DNA of 64,000 nucleotides from the NCBI RefSeq assembly GCF_000025625.1, contig NC_013922.1:806001-870000 (forward strand), written 5' to 3'. Each line of letters begins with the position of its first letter. Within the stretch, counting starts at the first letter, position 1. This DNA is from Natrialba magadii ATCC 43099. Lineage in GTDB: Archaea > Halobacteriota > Halobacteria > Halobacteriales > Natrialbaceae. Positions 51,459 to 59,953 of this stretch are shown piece by piece. The notes under the pieces were generated by a model. It saw only the letters and a program-made list of their open reading frames with translations, did no database searches and was not told the DNA's origin. The translations under genes were made by a program, and so were the position numbers.

Positions 51459-52808
51459 CTATGAGCGTTCTCGGTGGAAGACAGCCTCTTCACCCGTTTC
51501 AGAGGGGAACCTATCCTCACTGCTGACTGTCTGTTGTTCCCATTCAGCATCCGTCACCAGACAGTCCGCGAGGCTCGTGCGCAGTTGCTGTTCGAGCCCC
51601 GCCATTTCGCGCTCGCAACCGTTGTCGTTCGGAGAAGGATGGGCGGTTTCGCCCCCATCGTTGAACCCCGTCCCGATGAAGACGAGTTCCGTCTGTCGGT
51701 CGCCAACATCGTCGTCCCACTCGAGTTCGGGTCGGTTAGAACGGTAGAGGTCGCGTTCGAGGTCGGGGAGGTCGGCGATCCAGGGGCCGGCGGCGGTGAG
51801 ACGACTCGAGGAGCCGGCGTGAGAGAGGGTGAGTTGCATGTCGCTGCTCGCGACCCAGGCGGTTCCCTTGGAGCGGACGACGGATTCTGGAAGCGTTCGG
51901 AGGAAGGCAGCGAATCGTTCTGGATGGAAGGGACGGCGCGAGCGGTAGACGATGGAGTCGACGCCGTAGACTTCGTCGGGGTGGCGGTGCTGATGATCGT
52001 GCTGTCGCTGTTGGTTGTGGTGCTGGTCGTCGTGTTGGTGCTGGTCGCTGTGTTGGTGCTGGTCGTCGTTCGGACTCTGGCTCCCATCGGCCGCCTCAGC
52101 CACACGCTCGAGACTCTCGCGTTCGTCGAGGTTGCCCAGTTCAAACAGGTCCACACCGAGTAACTGATCGGGATCAACCGCGCTGAACTCGGTCTGAATC
52201 GTCCGCACGTCGGGCTGGAGTGCTTCGACGAGAGCCGTCGCCTCCGCGAGCTCCGCTGGCTCACAGCGGTCGGCCTTGTTACAGAGAACGATATCGGCGA
52301 CCTCCAGCTGTTCGATGAGCAGGTCCGACAGCGGGCGGTCGGACTCCGCAGCGGGATCGGTCTCTCGTTCCGGCACGTCTTCCCCACCGAATGTGTCGAT
52401 GAATAGTCGTGTATCGAGCACCGTGACGATCGAATCGACGTCGTAACTGGCGGCCACGCGCGACGTCGTCGTAAAGAGGCGAGCAACCGGTACCGGTTCG
52501 GAGATACCTGAGGATTCGACGATCAGGTGGTCGAACTCCCGGCTCCGGGCCAGGCGGACGACTGCGGTCTCGAGGTCGTCCTGCAATTCACAGCAGAGAC
52601 AGCCGTTCGACAGTTCGGCGATGCCGTCGTCGACGTCGAGATCAGAGCCCTCGGCGACGAGTTCGGCGTCGACGTTTACCGCACCCATATCGTTGATGAG
52701 GACGGCGAGATCACGGTCTCCGGCGTTCTGTAACAGATGATTGAGCAACGTCGTCTTTCCCGCACCCAGGCTGCCAGCCAGAATCGTCACGGGAATCGTC
52801 GCGGACAT
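51459..52808 (-). CDS. CobW/ZNG1-family GTPase with His-rich linker
   Basis: This 449-residue metal-chaperone-type GTPase has a Walker A in LAGSLGAGKTTLLNHLL (about residues 9-26), Asp/Glu in VLINDMGAVNVD, the metal-binding CxCC in GCLCCELQDDL, and NKADRCEP (GTP base). Between the GTPase and C-terminal domain there is a His-rich run (about residues 246-275; DDQHQHSDQHQHDDQHHN-like) that may store zinc or cobalt. The C-terminal domain has RRPFHPERFAAFLR. The start is ATG 52808; the longer frame starts at 52871. It probably delivers a metal to a target protein. Confidence 0.9.
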   Translation of the reverse strand: MSATIPVTILAGSLGAGKTTLLNHLLQNAGDRDLAVLINDMGAVNVDAELVAEGSDLDVDDGIAELSNGCLCCELQDDLETAVVRLARSREFDHLIVESSGISEPVPVARLFTTTSRVAASYDVDSIVTVLDTRLFIDTFGGEDVPERETDPAAESDRPLSDLLIEQLEVADIVLCNKADRCEPAELAEATALVEALQPDVRTIQTEFSAVDPDQLLGVDLFELGNLDERESLERVAEAADGSQSPNDDQHQHSDQHQHDDQHHNQQRQHDHQHRHPDEVYGVDSIVYRSRRPFHPERFAAFLRTLPESVVRSKGTAWVASSDMQLTLSHAGSSSRLTAAGPWIADLPDLERDLYRSNRPELEWDDDVGDRQTELVFIGTGFNDGGETAHPSPNDNGCEREMAGLEQQLRTSLADCLVTDAEWEQQTVSSEDRFPSETGEEAVFHRERS

Positions 52809-52985
52809 ATAGAGAGTGATTGTGTTGCATGGGTTAAGACCCGTCGTCTCGACGGCGCTTCGACGGGCCAATCGCTGGGTGCTGCGATGAAATCTCTCCA
52901 GGCACCATCACATTCGCGATGACGTATTTCTGGGATGGAAAGTAATGATAACCTACTTGTGTTAGTGGAATTAAAACGGGGCTAC

Positions 52986-55052
52986 ATGCAACAGTGTCCC
53001 CGCCGTTCGGTCCTCGGTGGAATCGGTGCGACGATGGCTGCTGCCGTTGCGGGTTCGACCGTCGCCGCGACGGACGAGCGCGCTACCACCGCCTCCACGA
53101 CGACCGACACGACGTTCGACGACCTGCTCGCGTATCTCCCCTCCTCGATCGCGCAGGACTCGATGGTCCTGACGGCGACGAACTACGACCGGCTGCTCGA
53201 GGCCGATCAGCCCCACGATCCGTTCCCGAACGTTGGCACACTCGACCTCGAAGCCGAGGACATCTCGAAGAGCGTCCACGCCACCTCTTACACCGAGGAG
53301 TTCACACACCCACTCAAGATCCTCGCAGGGCCCAAACTCGAGGTGGATACGAAATCTCGCGAAACAGACAGCGGACTCGAGTACGAGTTTGCCGATTTCG
53401 ACGACGATGACGCCGTCGCCGGAACCGATGGCGACGTTATCATTGTGGCCGCCGACGCCGAGACGATCGACGCAGCGATCGATTCCAACGCCGAAGAGGC
53501 CGATCGTCTCCTCGACGACGAATCGACGCTCGATGCAGGTCTGTCAGCCTTCGAGGACAGCGACGCGCGCACGGTTCAGATCGGAGACGAACAGTTGATG
53601 GCACCGGGAGAGATGGACGCCACGCCGACGTATCTCTCCCACGCCCAGACCGTCCTCGATGTGGACACGATCGAGATGTCGGTCGGACTCGAGTTCGAGG
53701 ACGAGTCGGACATCACCGACGAGTTGATCGAATCGCTCGAAGCGGAGTTTGCCTACGCCGCAACGACCGACGAGCCGACGGTCGACATCGACGGAACGTT
53801 CGTCAGCACGACCGTCGAACGCGACCTCGCTGCCGAACGCGCGGTCAGAGATCACGACAGCCCCGGTCACCTCCGAGTCGACCGCGAGATCGACTTCGAC
53901 GACGACTACCTCGAGATCGAACTCGGTCGTGGCGATCCGACGCCGGTTGAGGACCTCACCTTCGAGGTCGGCGACGAGGAGTACGACCGTGACATCTGGG
54001 CCGACGGTCACGGGAAACTCGAGGAGGGCGACACGATCGTGATGGACATGGACGATGTCGAGCCGAACCTGTCGATCAGGCTGCACCACGATCACGAACT
54101 CGGCAGTTCCGGAAGCGGAACGTCGCTCCTCTCTCACTTCCAGTTTACCAGTGAACTCGACGTTGACACCGGCGAACTCGTCGTCACGTACCTGGACGAC
54201 TTCCCGCTCGACGGTGACCGGGTCCACCTCGCTGCCTACGACGAGCGCCCGCGGTACCGACCTGACGAAGACGCGCCCGAACCGCGCACGACAACGCAAC
54301 CGTGGCAGGGCGAAGAGCTCACGGAGGGAACGACGGCGACTCTCGACGGCATCGAGCCCGGTGACGAGATTATCGTCGGCTGGGATGGTATCGAACCCAG
54401 TGACGGTATCAGCAACCTCCGGGCCCGTCCACCTGGTTCCGCGCGCTTCGAGTACGACTACGAGAACCGGACAGTCGAGGCCACACTCGAGTTCGGAGAA
54501 CGCCAGCCGCACGCGAAGCCTGGTGTCACAGCAGAGGCAAATGGAGACGACGAAACCGACACTGACGACACCGAACGTCCGGCCGACGACTACGAACTCC
54601 TGATCGACGACGAACCGGCTGCCACCCAGTGGGCCGACGAGTACGACACCGTCTCCTCCGGGACGACGGTTAAAATCGACGGCGTCGACGTCGGCACCGA
54701 AATCGAAGTCGTCTGGGCTGGCACGGATGCCCGGATCGGCTGGACGCGTGTTCGGCCGTCGGTTCAACTCGAGTACGATGATGGAACGGTCGAGCACGTC
54801 GGCGGCGACCCGCTTCCGGCGTCCGAACTCACCGCAGATGTCTGGACAGATGCAGACCGGTTCGAGATGGAACTGGCTGACGAAATCGATGGCACGTTCG
54901 AGAAGGGAGAGACGTTCACTGTCGACTCGGATTCAGTTACTACCGATACTGCTGCCAACGATGAGGCGGACGAGCTGGAGTTCGGCGAGATCCGCGAAAT
55001 CTCGCTTCAGTACGACGCCCACCGTATCGGGTTTGTGCTGCCCGATCGCTAA
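52986..55052 (+). CDS. Tat-exported protein of unknown function
   Basis: This 688-residue secreted protein begins MQQCPRRSVLGGIGATMAAAVAG, with a twin-arginine motif (RRSVLGG) and hydrophobic stretch, so it is exported by Tat. It is strongly acidic. After an N-terminal domain (about 40-300) there are repeated beta-rich modules, each with a W-x-D/L-EGTT-x-LDGI-x-PGDEI-V-W-D/A-G-like core: VGWDGIEPSDGI, VVWAGTDARIGW and ELTEGTTATLDGIEPGDEI. This resembles Ig-like segments of archaeal cell-surface proteins. ATG 52986 was chosen over 52935 because it places the Tat signal at the N-terminus. No domain name was recognised. Confidence 0.75.
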   Translation: MQQCPRRSVLGGIGATMAAAVAGSTVAATDERATTASTTTDTTFDDLLAYLPSSIAQDSMVLTATNYDRLLEADQPHDPFPNVGTLDLEAEDISKSVHATSYTEEFTHPLKILAGPKLEVDTKSRETDSGLEYEFADFDDDDAVAGTDGDVIIVAADAETIDAAIDSNAEEADRLLDDESTLDAGLSAFEDSDARTVQIGDEQLMAPGEMDATPTYLSHAQTVLDVDTIEMSVGLEFEDESDITDELIESLEAEFAYAATTDEPTVDIDGTFVSTTVERDLAAERAVRDHDSPGHLRVDREIDFDDDYLEIELGRGDPTPVEDLTFEVGDEEYDRDIWADGHGKLEEGDTIVMDMDDVEPNLSIRLHHDHELGSSGSGTSLLSHFQFTSELDVDTGELVVTYLDDFPLDGDRVHLAAYDERPRYRPDEDAPEPRTTTQPWQGEELTEGTTATLDGIEPGDEIIVGWDGIEPSDGISNLRARPPGSARFEYDYENRTVEATLEFGERQPHAKPGVTAEANGDDETDTDDTERPADDYELLIDDEPAATQWADEYDTVSSGTTVKIDGVDVGTEIEVVWAGTDARIGWTRVRPSVQLEYDDGTVEHVGGDPLPASELTADVWTDADRFEMELADEIDGTFEKGETFTVDSDSVTTDTAANDEADELEFGEIREISLQYDAHRIGFVLPDR

Positions 55053-55450
55053 ACACGCTGCGTTCGCGGGTATGGTCGGTTTCTGAAATCAACTCTCTGT
55101 CGGCTTTTCCTGCTGGTTTCCAGGGTCTCTTTCGATGTTGATTCGCATGGACTGCAGGTGGGTGTGCTGGTCGCTCTGTGTGTGTGTTGTACTGGTCGCT
55201 CTGTGTTTCTCTCGTCCACCGCTTCTGATCTGGTTGGCTTCGTTTAGTTTGGTCTGATTTGGACTGACCAGACAGGTTCGGCTTCGTCTGGTCTCCCTCT
55301 CAACAACACGTCGGCAACCACCAACGACCTGTCGGGAGAGGAGTGAAAGTTGAACAGACCAGTACACGGTCCATCGGTACAATACGTTGCAAGCGGTGTG
55401 ATCCCACGAGGGCGAGATATTTTAGTCTCCGGCCCCGAGCATGACCGACG
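55053..55450. other. Intergenic stretch with G/T-rich repeats
   Basis: About 400 bases follow the Tat-exported gene. CTGGTCGCTCTGTGT occurs twice (about 55168 and 55192), in a GT-rich run. No gene or RNA is supported. The end near 55400 may hold the promoter of the 98-residue protein. Confidence 0.5.
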
Positions 55451-55747
55451 ATGACACTTGCCGACCGAATCGAGTCGTTTCGGGTGACGCTCGAGGAGTG
55501 GCTCAGGGGACTCTACCACGGGATGTTCACGCACCCGGCCTACGAGAAAATCGAGCAGGAAGCCGAGGACACTGAGGACGCGTTCATGCTCGCGTGCTTT
55601 CCCGACGCCTTCGGCATTCCAAGTCCGGTCTCGTACTACACCGCCGAACTGCTGCCCTACCTCGAAGACGAGTTCAGCGCCTGGGAACGGCGCATGTGGG
55701 ACCGCCAATCGATCGTCGAGCGCAAGGGCCACCAGTACCACTTCTAA
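55451..55747 (+). CDS. Small conserved protein next to an ArsA-type ATPase
   Basis: This 98-residue protein is acidic with no membrane segment: LADRIESFRVTLEEWLRGLYHG, HPAYEKIEQEAEDTEDAFMLACFPD, and a C-terminal ERKGHQYHF. Its stop is 6 bases before the ATPase start, so both are co-transcribed. No name is known to me. The partnership with a Get3/ArsA-type ATPase suggests an adaptor or client role, by location only. Confidence 0.75.
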   Translation: MTLADRIESFRVTLEEWLRGLYHGMFTHPAYEKIEQEAEDTEDAFMLACFPDAFGIPSPVSYYTAELLPYLEDEFSAWERRMWDRQSIVERKGHQYHF

Positions 55748-55753
55748 CTGCTG

Positions 55754-56749
55754 ATGACTGACTTCGTCTTCTTCGGCGGGAAGGGTGGTGTCGGCAAGAC
55801 GACCGTCTCCAGTGCGTACGCACTCGAGTGCGCCACGGTGGGCGAGGAGACGCTCGTTGTGTCGACGGATCCGGCCCACAGCACGACCGACGTGTTCGGC
55901 CAGCAGTTCAGTGACGAGCCCCAGTCGGTCGAGGGGTACGATGGGCTCTCTGCGATGGAAATCGATCCAGAAGAGGAGGTACAGGACCATCTGCTGGACC
56001 TCAAGCGACAGTTAAACTCGCAGCTGTCGGCGGCGATGGTCAACGAGGTGGACATCCAACTCGAGATGGCCCATCAGACGCCGGGAGCGTACGAGGCAGC
56101 GCTGTTCGATCGGTTCGTCGACGTGATGCAGAACGCTGAGGCGTACGACAGGGTGGTGTTCGATACGTCACCAACTGGGTCGACGCTGCGGTTGCTCGCG
56201 CTGCCGGAACTCCTGGAACAGTGGATCGACCGACTGATGGCAAAGCGTCGGCGAAGTATCGACCTCTACGAGAAGGCTGCGATCGGCAATCAGGAGCCCC
56301 GTCGCGTGATGGACGGTGATCCGGTGCTCGCACGATTACAGGGACGCAAGGAGCGGTTCGAATTTGCTGGGGATGTGCTGCGGGAGCAGGCTGCTTTCTA
56401 CCTCGTGTTAAATCCGGACGAACTCTCGATCCGCGAAACTCGCCGTTCCGTCGAGACGCTTACCGAGGCCGAACTACCCGTTCGCGGACTCGTGGTCAAT
56501 CGCCTGACCCCTGAACCCGACCCGGACGAAGAGGGACGTGGCGCACGCTACCTTCGCGACCGCGTCGCGACGGAGCGCGACCGTCTAGATCGAATTGACG
56601 ACGAGTTCGACGTGCCGGTCGTGGCGACAATCGAAACGCGAGTCGAGGAAGTTCGCGGGAGTATCCTGGACGACGTTGCGACTGAACTCGAGATTGCCGG
56701 CCCGAGTGCGGACCTGCTAAACGAGCAGGTGTCCCCCGACGAGAGTTGA
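55754..56749 (+). CDS. Get3/ArsA-type P-loop ATPase
   Basis: This 331-residue ATPase has a deviant Walker A GGKGGVGKTT at residues 8-17, then VSTDPAHSTTDVFGQQF (switch I), the DTSPTGSTLRLLALPELL (switch II), and ARLQGRKERFEF and LVVNRLTPEPDPD (A-loop). The eukaryal homologue Get3 targets tail-anchored membrane proteins, while ArsA drives arsenite export. No arsenic genes are nearby and no CxxC metal motif is seen, so a membrane-protein targeting or chaperone role is more likely. It follows the small protein by 6 bases. Confidence 0.88.
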   Translation: MTDFVFFGGKGGVGKTTVSSAYALECATVGEETLVVSTDPAHSTTDVFGQQFSDEPQSVEGYDGLSAMEIDPEEEVQDHLLDLKRQLNSQLSAAMVNEVDIQLEMAHQTPGAYEAALFDRFVDVMQNAEAYDRVVFDTSPTGSTLRLLALPELLEQWIDRLMAKRRRSIDLYEKAAIGNQEPRRVMDGDPVLARLQGRKERFEFAGDVLREQAAFYLVLNPDELSIRETRRSVETLTEAELPVRGLVVNRLTPEPDPDEEGRGARYLRDRVATERDRLDRIDDEFDVPVVATIETRVEEVRGSILDDVATELEIAGPSADLLNEQVSPDES

Positions 56750-56870
56750 CAGATTGTCAACTGCTTACGGCCGTATTGGTGTTCATCTGTCGAACCAGTG
56801 TTGCTTCAGCGAAAATATTTCCGATTCTAGTGGTGAAGAATCGCTTCTATCGGTGGATTGGCGAACCTAA

Positions 56871-56885
56871 ATAAATTATATTTAT
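56871..56885 (+). promoter_or_regulatory. TATA-like box before the CstA gene
   Basis: ATAAATTATATTTAT sits about 40-53 bases before ATG 56924. A GGGAG Shine-Dalgarno-like stretch (56911-56915) follows. This is not the leaderless pattern and gives a short 5' leader. Confidence 0.5.
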
Positions 56886-56923
56886 GGTGTTCCCGTTCAA
56901 CGGTTCGTGCGGGAGACAATAAC

Positions 56924-58798
56924 ATGGCAGGTGTGATCTGGATCGTTGCACTGATACTAACGACGTTTACCGTCGCGTACATCACGTACGGTCGGTACCT
57001 CTCGCAGTTCGTCAACCTAGACGACAGCCGTGAGACACCGGCGCACAAGTATCAGGACGGCCAGGAGTACGTACCGGCGAAAAAGCCGGTCCTATTGGGG
57101 CATCACTACTCGAGTATCGCGGGCGGCGCACCGGTCGTCGGACCGATTACGGCGGCGTTGGTCTGGGGGTGGGTGCCTGCTGTGCTGTGGGTTGCGATCG
57201 GCAACCCGCTCATCGGTGCGGTTCACGACTTCGTCTCGCTGTCGAGCAGTCTTCGACACGAAGGGAAGTCGATTGGGTACATCATCGGCGAGTACGTCGG
57301 TGAACGCGGCAAGAATATGCTACTGTGGTTCGCGTTCTTGCTGACGATTCTGGTCGTGGCGGTGTTCGCACTCGTCATCGGAGTCGTCCTGGACGCGTAT
57401 CCACAGGCAGCGACGGCGAGCCTGATTTACATCACGCTCGCGCTCCTGTTCGGTGTCTGGCTCTACCAGCTTGGCCTGCCGTTCTCCGTCGGCACGGTCG
57501 TCTTCGTAGCTGGCGTGTTCGGCTCGGTCTGGGCCGGTATCCAGTATCCGCTCGCGCTCGTTCCAGGAGAGTACCCAGAGGGAACGATCGTGTTGCTGGA
57601 GTCGGCACCGTTCTTTATTCCGGCGTTACTCGAGAGCGTCAACATCGGTGCGTGGGTGCTCGTCATCCTTGTCTACGGGGCGCTTGCGAGTATCCTGCCG
57701 GTGTGGATGTTGCTACAGCCGCGTGACTACCTCTCGTCGTTCCTGCTGTACACGGGTGTCGGTGGGGGGCTGCTCGCAGTCATCGTCGGCACGTTCATCA
57801 CCGGAATGGGAAGCGATGCAGTTCACCCGGACACCGGGGACGCACTGAGTTTCCAGATCGAAACGGGTGCCTGGTACGGCTTCTTCGGCGAGGCTGGCCC
57901 CATCGCACAGGAGGGGCTGATCCCGCTAATGCCGCTGTTCCCGCTGTTATTCCTCACCATCGCGTGTGGGACCGTCAGCGGGTTCCACTCGCTCGTTTCA
58001 TCGGGGACGACGGCGAAACAACTGAACAAGGAGACTGACGCCAAGCTGATCGGCTACGGTGGCATGCTCGCGGAGGGACTGCTCGCTGCAGTCGCACTCG
58101 TGACCGTGACGATTATCGCAATTCCCGCCGCTGACGGCGGAATCGCGCTGGCGCTACCGAACTTTGCAACCGGTGGCGGGGCGATCCTCACGGCGTTCGG
58201 TATCCCGATGGAGTACGGTGCGCCGTTCATGGCGCTCGTCCTCGCGAGTTTCCTGTTGACGAGTATGGACACGGCCGTCCGCCTCGGTCGCTACATGCTC
58301 GAGGAACTCATCGGTACGCCTGAAACCGAGGTCGAAGCGTATGCAGCCAACAGCTACGTCAACACGTCCGTGATCGCCATCGCGGCGTTCCTACTGCTCG
58401 GCAGCGGTCGCTGGGAGGACCTCTGGACGCTGTTCGGCGGCGCAAACCAGCTGCTGGCGTCGCTTGCACTCCTCACGGCAACCGTCTGGCTGGCCAACTG
58501 GAGCAAGACGAAGCAGCTCGTCTCGACCGGTGGACCGATGATGCTGATGGGGTTCATTACAGTCTGTGGCCTGATATGGGTCGGTGGCTACCAGATCATT
58601 GGTGGTCGCCTCCTCGGGATTACCGCGGAGGCCGAGACTGGCGCTATCGGAATCGCCTCGGCGATCGCCCAGGTCCTGATCATCGCGACGCTGCTGTACC
58701 TGGCACTGTCGCTGTTCAAGATCGGGTACGACAACTTGCAGACGGCTCGCGACAGCGGGACGGGTGTCGTGGCCGACGTGAGTCAGGACGACGACTAG
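56924..58798 (+). CDS. cstA: CstA-type carbon-starvation peptide transporter
   Basis: This 624-residue membrane protein has about 16 hydrophobic helices and the CstA family motifs: a start of TYGRYLSQFVNLDDSRETP, LGHHYSSIAGGAPVVGPITA, GNPLIGAVHDFVSLSSSLRHEGKS and FHSLVSSGTTAKQLNKETDAKLIGYG. CstA-type proteins import peptides or pyruvate during carbon starvation. ATG 56924 was chosen (MAGVIWIVALIL), since the longer frame from 56858 crosses the TATA box. A hairpin with T-run (58800-58838) is just after the stop. Confidence 0.92.
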   Translation: MAGVIWIVALILTTFTVAYITYGRYLSQFVNLDDSRETPAHKYQDGQEYVPAKKPVLLGHHYSSIAGGAPVVGPITAALVWGWVPAVLWVAIGNPLIGAVHDFVSLSSSLRHEGKSIGYIIGEYVGERGKNMLLWFAFLLTILVVAVFALVIGVVLDAYPQAATASLIYITLALLFGVWLYQLGLPFSVGTVVFVAGVFGSVWAGIQYPLALVPGEYPEGTIVLLESAPFFIPALLESVNIGAWVLVILVYGALASILPVWMLLQPRDYLSSFLLYTGVGGGLLAVIVGTFITGMGSDAVHPDTGDALSFQIETGAWYGFFGEAGPIAQEGLIPLMPLFPLLFLTIACGTVSGFHSLVSSGTTAKQLNKETDAKLIGYGGMLAEGLLAAVALVTVTIIAIPAADGGIALALPNFATGGGAILTAFGIPMEYGAPFMALVLASFLLTSMDTAVRLGRYMLEELIGTPETEVEAYAANSYVNTSVIAIAAFLLLGSGRWEDLWTLFGGANQLLASLALLTATVWLANWSKTKQLVSTGGPMMLMGFITVCGLIWVGGYQIIGGRLLGITAEAETGAIGIASAIAQVLIIATLLYLALSLFKIGYDNLQTARDSGTGVVADVSQDDD

Positions 58799-58799
58799 T

Positions 58800-58838
58800 C
58801 GAGCCGCACTCGCGGCTCGGTGGTGTGGTTCATTTTTT
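58800..58838 (+). terminator. Hairpin with T-run after cstA
   Basis: CGAGCCGC-ACTC-GCGGCTCG forms a stem of 8 bases with a 4-base loop (58800-58819). TTTTTT follows at 58833-58838. This probably ends the cstA transcript. Confidence 0.5.
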
Positions 58839-58906
58839 GACCGCTGCAGATCGACTGTGTCGAGTACCGACGGCAGCAATCTGTAGAAGCAGCCGACTGG
58901 CTGTGA

Positions 58907-59548
58907 CTACAACTGGAGCCGTCGGGAGAGCAGCCCCAGTAGTCCCGGTTCCTCGTGTTCGATCGGCTCCCAGAGTCGAAACGCCGTTGCAACGTCTGCG
59001 TTGTCGCTTGCGACCAGTTCCGCTTCGTCCGGTGCGACGACGACGAAGTTCGTCTCATAGTGGCCGTGATAGCCGTATTTGAGCAGTGTTCGTCCGTCGT
59101 GGGAGTCGACACGACTCCGGACGGTGTCTGGAATACTGTCTGTGATGAGCACGAACGTAAACTCCGTACAGAAGTGCTCCTCGGTCGCCTCGATCCACTT
59201 ATCCGCGAGGTCGTCGCCGAGAGCCGCGAACCGATCGAGTGTGTCGTCGTCGACACGGTCGACCTGTTTGACGAACAGGTGCTCGTTCGACTCGTGTTCG
59301 GCGAACGAGAGTGCAGGATGCAGGAAGTGCTTCTGGCTCACGAGCGACAGTTCGCCGTAGAGCGTGAACGACTCACCCTCTATCCGGTAGTCTTTCTCCA
59401 GGTCATAGTTGTGCATGAGCCGGTCGCTCACTCTGTCGAGGTACTCGTCGTCCCAGTCGGGGACGTCCGCGAGGTCAACGTCGGCCGGCGAGCCGCCGTC
59501 TTGGGAGCTCACACCAGTTTCAGTGTGACCATCCGCGGTTCGTTCCAT
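58907..59548 (-). CDS. Unrecognised soluble protein, haloarchaeal type
   Basis: This 213-residue acidic protein has no membrane segment or signal peptide. Features are YLDRVSDRLMHNYDLEKDYRIEG-type helices near residue 40, SLVSQKHFLHPALSFAEHESNEHLF, RSRVDSHDGRTLLKYGYHGHYETNFVVVAPDEAELV. The C-terminus reads LGLLSRRLQL. The start ATG 59548 is supported by GGCTTTTTGG 25-30 bases upstream. No family was recognised. It is convergent with cstA. Confidence 0.7.
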   Translation of the reverse strand: MERTADGHTETGVSSQDGGSPADVDLADVPDWDDEYLDRVSDRLMHNYDLEKDYRIEGESFTLYGELSLVSQKHFLHPALSFAEHESNEHLFVKQVDRVDDDTLDRFAALGDDLADKWIEATEEHFCTEFTFVLITDSIPDTVRSRVDSHDGRTLLKYGYHGHYETNFVVVAPDEAELVASDNADVATAFRLWEPIEHEEPGLLGLLSRRLQL

Positions 59549-59643
59549 GTGGATGAATGCCACGAGGGGACCAAAAAGCCGTCGGGACGACCTGTGTGTT
59601 TACATACCGCAGCGTCCAAAGACAGGTATAACCGAGTCACCAC

Positions 59644-59868
59644 ATGGCACGAAAACGCGAGGCGTGTGGCCGCTGCTCGATGTCCGTCGCAGTCGAAGCC
59701 GCACAGAGTGAGCAGTCTGACCGTGACCGGGCGGACCGAGACCCCTACGGTGAGGCACGAATCGAAGTCGAAGAATCAGCGCTTCGCCGTCTCTCTCCGG
59801 ACGGCTGGCTTTCGGGACTGTCGACTCGAGTAAGCGAGCGCGTTCGGCAGCTCACCTGGGGGAACTGA
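59644..59868 (+). CDS. Small protein with CxxC motif
   Basis: This 74-residue protein has CGRCS at residues 8-12 and no other Cys, and a charged, acidic middle. ATG 59644 has GGTATAACC about 16-20 bases upstream, a TATA-like box slightly closer than usual. No family was recognised; it could be spurious. Confidence 0.45.
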   Translation: MARKREACGRCSMSVAVEAAQSEQSDRDRADRDPYGEARIEVEESALRRLSPDGWLSGLSTRVSERVRQLTWGN

Positions 59869-59953
59869 GTCGCTGAGTGCTGAAGCACTGAAGTACTGAC
59901 CGCTACGCACTAAACACTGGGAGAGAGAAGAGAGCCAGCAGACTGACAGTCGC

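Noticed and set aside
53544-54797. 417-codon minus-strand frame opposite the Tat-exported protein
   Set aside because: It is an antisense shadow; the plus strand has a Tat signal and consistent acidic composition.
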